Positions 29,801 through 31,939 of a stretch of DNA of 31,939 bases are shown here, in pieces. The notes under the pieces are model-generated. The model saw only the letters and a program-made list of their open reading frames with translations. It searched no databases and was not told where the DNA came from. Origin of the DNA: Elysia marginata (taxonomy: Eukaryota > Mollusca > Gastropoda > Plakobranchidae); NCBI GenBank assembly GCA_019649035.1, contig BMAT01011146.1:57359-89297 (forward strand), in the 5' to 3' direction. A program made the position numbers and the translations under genes. How positions within the stretch are numbered: position 1 is the first letter of the stretch; the number at the start of each line of letters is the position of its first letter.

Positions 29801-31631
29801 GAAAGTTGTCGCCTGGTTGCTTCCTGTGACAGCACTGTACATGTAAGTCATGATAAAATATTGATTGACGATAAAACTTTTACATAAGAACACTAAGACT
29901 TTTTTTCTACCTCCTTTTAAAAAGCAATTAATAAAACCCAGCTGAAACTATTAGCAGCACTAGACATTCTAACAGTAAGGATAAAACAGTCTGGAGAGAT
30001 AATTTACCTTCAATAAAAGTATAAAAGTGAAATTCACTGAATCTGTTACATAAAGATGCATCACTGTTATAACTAGGCAGTTCAGGCTAAAAAAAACCCT
30101 CAAAACTTTTATACACTGAAAATATCATATGCAATGGAACATATTGGATTAGACATACATTTTTATATTTCCTCGATGTCACATCAAAATTGTTTTAAGT
30201 CTGTTGGCTTTTTCATATTGAAACATGTATGAATGCTTTTTTTAGACACATTTGCAAACAGTTTTCATGCAATTTCAAGATAATACACTTTTTCTCAAAG
30301 TTTCATTTATTGAAAGCTCTGGGTAATAAGTCTTTTTTAAACAGTTAACTTTAATAGCACAATGTGTCTTCCTTGTATGGGGTCTTATTTCTTTTCCTCA
30401 GTGTATCGTAATATTTAAATGGTATACAATCCAGTCTGGATGTTTCTGAATGGGAACAAAGTTGAAATTTGAATTATTCATTCGTAGACTTATTGTTATA
30501 TTTTTCATTATGAAAGAAATAAGATTAATAATATAGTTTGCATCAAACAAGTATTCTCATTATCAAGGTTTGAGTTATTTGAACTTGACTATAATCATTT
30601 ATTTTAGGCTGCTGTATTTAAGGCCAAAAACTAATGGAACATTTTTTTTACCATATATATGCATTAAAATAGCACTACAACAAAAAATATTTGTGCTATT
30701 GATGCAATAGTAAATAAAGGTTAAGTTGGCATGTTCAAGCTTTAAAACAAAAACATGTCTTTTGACCCTACAAATATTAGACATTTAAATTTTAAAAAAA
30801 AAGGACAGAAACCAATTTAAAGTGAGTTTTTTCTCTTTTACGTAAACAAAATTGCATATGTACTTTAAGAATTTGTGACAATTTCTAGCAGTTGTCATTG
30901 TTGAAAGCTAAAATCTGTGTTATTTAAAACACTGAGGTCTTGGAATGGGAATATTACAGACTTTAAGCAGCAACGCGTGAGTATGACGCGAACGTCTGTG
31001 GGTCTAGTTTTATAAACTGGTTTCATTATTTTTATAATTTCCTCGATCTGCTTTCCCGATTTTCACGTACGCCTAGTGAGACACGGGGCGTGTGCTTAAG
31101 GTCTCTATTGTGATATCTAACTCCTTTAAACTAGCTGTAAGACAAATGTTACTAGTATATCCAAAAGCATGGTGAAAAGCCAGTCAGGGAGACCATTTGC
31201 CTCAAGAGGTTAACAATTTTTTTCAACTCTGCATCACTTTTTAGATTATTACAGGCTAAAAAATGATTTAGAAATGGGCTATTCATACTTTTACATTGAA
31301 ACTTTTCCTAATATTGACAAATTTTTTTTAAAACAGGTTTTTTAAACAAGTTTTTTTTCTGGGTTTAAAAATATTTTCAGATTCTGTATTATTGCAAGTC
31401 CGTAAGCTGAAGACCTTGTCATGTCAGATGACCAAATGTCTTACATAGAAACTAAGGACACTACAATCAACAGATCTAGTTACTTTTCTCTGTCCCTCAG
31501 ATCTGGGACCCTTACACTGGCATGTCCATTAACCAGCTGGAGTCAACACGGTACTCTCCAGTTGTAGCCGTCACTGCCTTACCTGCTCCCTCAAGATTAG
31601 TTGCTATGGCAACCACTGATACCACTTTGAG
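5758..31631 (+). CDS. WDR81: WDR81 orthologue (kinase-like + BEACH + WD40), 24 coding exons, 3' end outside window
   Basis: Joined exons: 5758-5862, 8005-8243, 9657-9816, 10970-11608, 13279-13974, 15089-15268, 15637-15692, 16096-16246, 16620-16801, 17043-17325, 17584-17834, 18297-19624, 20684-20823, 21475-21594, 22421-22715, 23010-23177, 25038-25161, 25766-25896, 27047-27272, 27561-27631, 28358-28417, 28859-28979, 29740-29842, 31501-31631. All have GT/AG borders and matching phases, giving about 1,986 codons without a frameshift. Residues follow human WDR81 (about 1,940 aa, recalled) from the N-terminus through the kinase-like region (about 245-345), BEACH (about 420-655), the HEAT-like middle and the first WD40 blades. 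Known role in vertebrates: an endosomal protein that acts with WDR91 to lower class III PI3-kinase activity and promote endosome maturation, and that also helps aggregate autophagy. Truncated only by the window edge. Confidence 0.95.
5863..8004 (+). other. WDR81 intron 1
   Basis: About 2.1 kb of AT-rich intron, with no coding signal I can support. It holds a SINE-tail fragment (5963-6085). The segment 7440-7640 is less AT-rich than its surroundings and could be an old repeat. Confidence 0.75.
5963..6085 (-). mobile_element. SINE 3'-tail fragment
   Basis: Read on the minus strand it goes ATGTAAAGCGGTCTGAGA.., ..GGTAAAGCGCTAGATCCATA, then ATTATAATTATT-type repeats. This follows the same plan as the tail of the SINE at 24213-24539 (GTAAAG..TTGAGAC..AGGTGTGG..CTATAATC). 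The tRNA-like head is absent, as with 5'-truncated copies. Confidence 0.5.
8005..8243 (+). CDS. WDR81: WDR81 coding exon 2 (residues 36-114)
   Basis: Acceptor TTTTTGTTTTTAG at 8004, donor GTAAGT at 8244, phase 2. The segment [13 protein letters not shown] aligns with the human LPAGWTRVEVHGL region, and VQRFLSRS with the preceding helix. The 5' part ([19 protein letters not shown]) fits the human ...VPARWLASL stretch, with an insertion. Upstream in frame there is a TAG within the acceptor, so the exon cannot extend left. Confidence 0.88.
8884..8940 (+). mobile_element. Possible decayed SINE head
   Basis: GTGGCTCATTGG resembles box A, and ACTTGTGATCCGACACCTG followed by TGTTTGACCTC resembles the anticodon arm and a degenerate box B. 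It has no recognisable body or tail, so this may be chance. Confidence 0.25.
9315..9327. repeat. Poly-C run
   Basis: Thirteen consecutive C in intron 2; length-unstable in sequencing. Confidence 0.8.
9657..9816 (+). CDS. WDR81: WDR81 coding exon 3 (residues 115-168)
   Basis: Acceptor TTTTTTCCTGCAG, donor GTGAGT, entry phase 2 and exit phase 0. Residues [20 protein letters not shown] and the following [15 protein letters not shown] align with human [20 protein letters not shown]...NYRNLWRHAYHTYG, which precedes the kinase-like region. This is one of the clearest N-terminal anchors for the WDR81 assignment. Confidence 0.92.
9817..10969 (+). other. WDR81 intron 3
   Basis: AT-rich intron with a 78-codon ATG-initiated open frame (10448-10684). 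It lacks suitable splice borders in the required phase and has no counterpart in human WDR81. Nothing else stands out. Confidence 0.7.
10970..11608 (+). CDS. WDR81: WDR81 coding exon 4 (residues 169-381), kinase-like region
   Basis: Acceptor TATGTCCTCAG, donor GTATGA, phase 0 at both ends. A serine/asparagine-rich insert (about residues 190-240) is followed by a protein-kinase-like C-lobe. [15 protein letters not shown] looks like the hinge, and [19 protein letters not shown] is the catalytic-loop equivalent at about residues 304-322. HRD is replaced by MGD (the Asp is kept, at residue 313), and no DFG follows (ITSPRL is in its place), so it is probably a pseudokinase. Plant relatives (GFS12 type) carry a kinase-BEACH-WD40 arrangement, which supports this reading. 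Confidence 0.93.
11609..13278 (+). other. WDR81 intron 4
   Basis: A 1.7-kb intron. Its middle part (about 12030-13090) is less AT-rich and has several short open frames on both strands, suggesting an old inserted repeat. An open stretch at 12031-12186 follows a TGCAG acceptor-like site but has no phase-0 donor, so it was not called as an exon. Confidence 0.65.
13279..13974 (+). CDS. WDR81: WDR81 coding exon 5 (residues 382-613), BEACH domain core
   Basis: Acceptor CATGTCTTAAAG, donor GTGAGG, phase 0 at both ends. It carries the hallmark BEACH signature: [16 protein letters not shown], then [20 protein letters not shown] (about residues 437-456), then the [20 protein letters not shown] stretch, [20 protein letters not shown], and [11 protein letters not shown]. 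All match human WDR81 nearly residue by residue. The BEACH fold in this family serves as a scaffold in membrane trafficking. This is the most conserved exon of the window. Confidence 0.97.
13975..15088 (+). other. WDR81 intron 5
   Basis: AT-rich intron with AAT trinucleotide runs (14127-14144 and 14905-14965) and a G-rich run near 15015-15028. No coding signal seen. Confidence 0.7.
14127..14144. repeat. AAT microsatellite
   Basis: An uninterrupted (TAA)n run of about six units in intron 5. A second, interrupted AAT-rich run lies at about 14905-14965. Confidence 0.8.
15089..15268 (+). CDS. WDR81: WDR81 coding exon 6 (residues 614-673), end of BEACH
   Basis: Acceptor GACAACTAG, donor GTAGAT, phase 0. 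Residues [20 protein letters not shown] and then LFQEPHPPR align with human [29 protein letters not shown], the C-terminal helix of the BEACH domain. The tail ([11 protein letters not shown]) starts the less conserved linker. Confidence 0.94.
15637..15692 (+). CDS. WDR81: WDR81 coding exon 7 (residues 674-691)
   Basis: A 56-nt microexon with acceptor TTCTGCTTTTAG, donor GTAAAG and exit phase 2. It encodes [18 protein letters not shown], part of a poorly conserved linker after BEACH. It is supported by phase agreement with exons 6 and 8 rather than by strong homology. Confidence 0.78.
16096..16246 (+). CDS. WDR81: WDR81 coding exon 8 (residues 692-742)
   Basis: Acceptor TCTCATTTCAG, donor GTAAAA, entry phase 2 and exit phase 0. 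Residues [20 protein letters not shown] align with human [20 protein letters not shown], a conserved motif C-terminal to the BEACH domain. Confidence 0.92.
16620..16801 (+). CDS. WDR81: WDR81 coding exon 9 (residues 743-802)
   Basis: Acceptor GTCTTTACCAG; the donor is the weak GTTTGA, exit phase 2. [20 protein letters not shown] matches the human [20 protein letters not shown] helix, and [13 protein letters not shown] matches PLWVRFQAVRGL. The exon spans conserved helices of the middle region. Confidence 0.92.
17043..17325 (+). CDS. WDR81: WDR81 coding exon 10 (residues 803-897)
   Basis: Acceptor CACCTATCCTCAG, donor GTAAGT, exit phase 0. It contains the conserved [14 protein letters not shown] motif (human VVPFPPYFPALHRFI) after a [12 protein letters not shown] stretch, then a charged helix ([19 protein letters not shown]) with coiled-coil character. 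Confidence 0.94.
17584..17834 (+). CDS. WDR81: WDR81 coding exon 11 (residues 898-980)
   Basis: Acceptor GCTTTTTTTAAG, donor GTGAGG, exit phase 2. The residues [20 protein letters not shown] and [16 protein letters not shown] align with human [36 protein letters not shown]. These are consecutive HEAT-like helices of the region between the BEACH and WD40 domains. Confidence 0.95.
18297..19624 (+). CDS. WDR81: WDR81 coding exon 12 (residues 981-1423), acidic/serine-rich insert
   Basis: The largest exon (1,328 nt). Acceptor CCCCTCCTCCAG, donor GTGGGT, entry phase 2 and exit phase 1. Its ends are conserved: [20 protein letters not shown] (human CFVAQLMVRLGLQAFLTHL) and [22 protein letters not shown] (human [22 protein letters not shown]). 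Between them lies a long disordered stretch with an E/D tract at residues 1116-1138 (18700-18768) and many S/T/E/D residues. Human WDR81 also has an acidic, serine-rich insert here, of different sequence. Likely phosphorylated, but no site can be assigned. Confidence 0.95.
19625..20683 (+). other. WDR81 intron 12
   Basis: AT-rich intron with a pyrimidine-rich beginning (19630-19700) and a long T tract before the acceptor. No coding or repeat signal that I can support. Confidence 0.7.
20684..20823 (+). CDS. WDR81: WDR81 coding exon 13 (residues 1424-1470)
   Basis: A long T tract leads into acceptor TTTTAACAG; donor GTAAAT, exit phase 0. Residues [20 protein letters not shown] and then [10 protein letters not shown] align with human [29 protein letters not shown]. 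Choosing AG at 20683 together with donor GTGGGT at 19625 keeps the frame (phase 1). Confidence 0.92.
21475..21594 (+). CDS. WDR81: WDR81 coding exon 14 (residues 1471-1510)
   Basis: Acceptor CCTTCTCAG, donor GTAAAA, phase 0. [20 protein letters not shown] and then [13 protein letters not shown] align with human [33 protein letters not shown]. It holds a strongly hydrophobic helix ([14 protein letters not shown]). Early reports predicted membrane segments in WDR81; a buried HEAT-type helix is equally possible. Confidence 0.94.
21595..22420 (+). other. WDR81 intron 14
   Basis: AT-rich intron of about 0.8 kb. No repeats or open frames of note. Confidence 0.7.
22421..22715 (+). CDS. WDR81: WDR81 coding exon 15 (residues 1511-1608)
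   Basis: Acceptor TATCTCTCAG, donor GTAAGA, exit phase 1. [20 protein letters not shown] and [20 protein letters not shown] match human [20 protein letters not shown] and [32 protein letters not shown] matches TFFQVFSQLHE. Helical middle region continues. Confidence 0.94.
23010..23177 (+). CDS. WDR81: WDR81 coding exon 16 (residues 1609-1664)
   Basis: Acceptor GATATGTCCAG, donor GTAAGG, entry and exit phase 1. It encodes a polar, proline/serine-containing linker ([17 protein letters not shown]...[19 protein letters not shown]) with little recognisable similarity. Called from splice signals and phase continuity with exons 15 and 17. It could be alternatively spliced: 168 nt is a multiple of three and the phases match, so skipping would keep the frame. 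Confidence 0.8.
23178..25037 (+). other. WDR81 intron 16
   Basis: A 1.9-kb intron that hosts the tRNA-derived SINE at 24213-24539 in reverse orientation, plus a possible DNA-transposon end near 24633. The rest is AT-rich and unremarkable. Confidence 0.75.
24213..24539 (-). mobile_element. tRNA-derived SINE, near full length, reverse orientation
   Basis: On the minus strand a tRNA-like head of about 74 nt contains box A (GTGGCTCTGTGGTTAGGG; plus 24511-24528) and box B (GGGTTTGATTCCC; plus 24472-24484). A central part follows (CCTTAGGAAAGCAATTTATC, then CACATTTTCCTCAGTCCACC), similar to the conserved core of V-/Meta-type SINEs of aquatic animals. The tail (GTAAAGTCTTGAGACTGCC) ends near an A-rich run. 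Length about 325 bp. The superfamily assignment is from memory; the pol III boxes are seen directly. Confidence 0.75.
25038..25161 (+). CDS. WDR81: WDR81 coding exon 17 (residues 1665-1705)
   Basis: Acceptor TTATTTTCTCAG; the donor is the weak GTTAAA, exit phase 2. The C-terminal part ([18 protein letters not shown]) matches human FTLEMAYTIYVPFSCLLGD, a conserved block before the WD40 propeller. Confidence 0.9.
25766..25896 (+). CDS. WDR81: WDR81 coding exon 18 (residues 1706-1749)
   Basis: Acceptor TATTTACACAG, donor GTAATA, entry phase 2 and exit phase 1. [20 protein letters not shown] matches human [20 protein letters not shown]. It then becomes serine/aspartate-rich ([11 protein letters not shown]). 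Confidence 0.9.
25897..27046 (+). other. WDR81 intron 18
   Basis: Strongly AT-rich intron of about 1.15 kb with many T runs. No features seen. Confidence 0.7.
27047..27272 (+). CDS. WDR81: WDR81 coding exon 19 (residues 1750-1824)
   Basis: Acceptor GCTTGGTTGCAG, donor GTAAGG, entry phase 1 and exit phase 2. [18 protein letters not shown] is a clear match to human GSVLVGNRIQIPDDSRP. It lies in the linker just before the propeller. The frame hits TAA immediately after the donor, which supports the chosen exon end. Confidence 0.93.
27561..27631 (+). CDS. WDR81: WDR81 coding exon 20 (residues 1825-1848)
   Basis: Acceptor TGAACTTCAG, donor GTAGGC, exit phase 1. [16 protein letters not shown] matches human HGLSGNWLAYWQYEIG. 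The donor lies inside a 49-bp tandem repeat. Without splicing, the frame stays open for about 61 more codons, to a TAG at 27814. Confidence 0.93.
27610..27735 (+). repeat. 49-bp tandem repeat over the exon 20 donor
   Basis: Copies start GCATATTG at 27610 and 27659, and a partial third starts GCATACATTGG at 27708. The first 30 bp of copies 1 and 2 agree at 24 positions. Copy 1 contains the end of exon 20 and its donor; copy 2 reproduces a donor-like GTGGGC at 27681. Confidence 0.6.
27632..28357 (+). other. WDR81 intron 20
   Basis: It begins with copies 2 and 3 of the 49-bp repeat and is then AT-rich. If retained, it adds about 61 codons and a stop, removing the WD40 region. Confidence 0.7.
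28358..28417 (+). CDS. WDR81: WDR81 coding exon 21 (residues 1849-1868)
   Basis: A 60-nt microexon with acceptor GTTAAATGAAG, donor GTAAGT, and entry and exit phase 1. It encodes [20 protein letters not shown], matching human DAHFHFHQIRLQSFPGH, the strand that leads into the first WD40 blade. Confidence 0.9.
28859..28979 (+). CDS. WDR81: WDR81 coding exon 22 (residues 1869-1908), WD40 repeat
   Basis: Acceptor TTTTTTTTCAAAG, donor GTAAGT, exit phase 2. It shows a canonical WD40 unit: the GH dipeptide at the exon 21/22 junction, then [20 protein letters not shown], closely matching human [20 protein letters not shown]. Confidence 0.96.
29740..29842 (+). CDS. WDR81: WDR81 coding exon 23 (residues 1909-1943), WD40 repeat
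   Basis: Acceptor TATGCACTACAG, donor GTAAGT, entry phase 2 and exit phase 0. [20 protein letters not shown] and CDSTVH match human [26 protein letters not shown]. The WD dipeptide of this blade is supplied by exon 24. Confidence 0.95.
29843..31500 (+). other. WDR81 intron 23
   Basis: A 1.66-kb AT-rich intron with an island of CpG-bearing sequence at 30970-31105 (acgcgtgag..gacgcgaacg, cgtacgcc) that looks unlike its surroundings and may be an inserted repeat. Confidence 0.65.
31501..31631 (+). CDS. WDR81: WDR81 coding exon 24 (residues 1944-1986), WD40 repeat, gene continues off the window
   Basis: Acceptor TCTCTGTCCCTCAG, donor GTAGGA, exit phase 2. [16 protein letters not shown] completes the previous blade (human VWDPFTGKTLRTVEP). 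[20 protein letters not shown] and TDTTLR match human [26 protein letters not shown]. By comparison with human, roughly 200-270 residues (the rest of the propeller) lie beyond the right edge. Confidence 0.95.
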
Positions 31632-31803
31632 GTAGGAACTTGGCAGATTTTCAAGAATTAATTAAAAAAAAAAAACACTGCAAAGCACTCCCTTAAAAAA
31701 AAAAAATTTAATTGCACTGGTGGTGGAGCAAAGCATGCTAAGATTTTTTCTTGGCATTTATTGAAATCAATTTTATAGCATTCAAACACAAAAATGATAA
31801 AAT

Positions 31804-31840
31804 CTTTTCCCGATTATCCGGGTTTTCCCGATTTTCCGGG
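31804..31840. repeat. Tandem TTCCCGATT(A/T)TCCGGG pair
   Basis: Two adjacent copies of TTCCCGATTNTCCGGG after exon 24. The string TTTCCCGATTTTC also occurs near 31052 in intron 23, which suggests a dispersed short repeat. Confidence 0.5.
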
Positions 31841-31894
31841 TCTTTGCATTTTTTACTAAAAATGGAGCTCTCGTCGAAATAAATGTAAAAGTCA

Positions 31895-31939
31895 GGCAGA
31901 GAGAGAGAGAGAACAGAGACAGACAGACAGAGTAAGAGA
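31895..31939. repeat. GA / GACA simple repeat at the right edge
   Basis: (GA)n followed by (GACA)n and A/G-rich sequence, continuing past the window end. Confidence 0.8.

Overview
The window is animal nuclear DNA. It is AT-rich, has long introns with GT/AG borders, and carries tRNA-derived SINEs and a short inverted-repeat DNA transposon. I found no prokaryotic features, rRNA, CRISPR or virus. The gene content and SINE type suggest an invertebrate, probably a lophotrochozoan such as a mollusc; this is inference, because no species marker is visible.

Most of the window (about 5.4 kb to the right edge) is one plus-strand gene, the orthologue of vertebrate WDR81. I joined 24 coding exons (5758-31631), and every junction keeps the reading frame. 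They give about 1,986 codons: a conserved N-terminus, a kinase-like region with a degenerate catalytic loop, a BEACH domain, a long helical/HEAT-like middle broken by an acidic serine-rich stretch, and the first WD40 repeats. The gene runs off the right edge, so the remaining WD40 repeats, the stop and the 3' UTR are missing. A plausible promoter (CRE-like site, CCAAT, TATA) and a non-coding first exon lie at 5326-5532.

At the left end (163-2097, minus strand) three small exons splice in frame into a possible 101-residue basic, partly coiled-coil protein that I do not recognise. A poly-A signal overlaps its stop codon. It may be only the 3' end of a larger gene, and it is divergent to WDR81.

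Between the two genes lie a 653-bp element with pogo/Tigger-like ends and repeated GTCAAC motifs (3481-4133), and a C-rich degenerate repeat block flanked by 115-130-bp direct repeats (4351-5287) that ends just before the WDR81 promoter. Introns carry a full tRNA-derived SINE (24213-24539), a SINE tail fragment (5963-6085), simple repeats, and a 49-bp tandem repeat that duplicates one splice donor.

From what is known of the family, WDR81 works with WDR91 on endosomes to restrain class III PI3-kinase and supports clearance of ubiquitinated aggregates. The unrecognised minus-strand gene cannot be linked to that pathway from sequence. I saw no clearly new biological system here.
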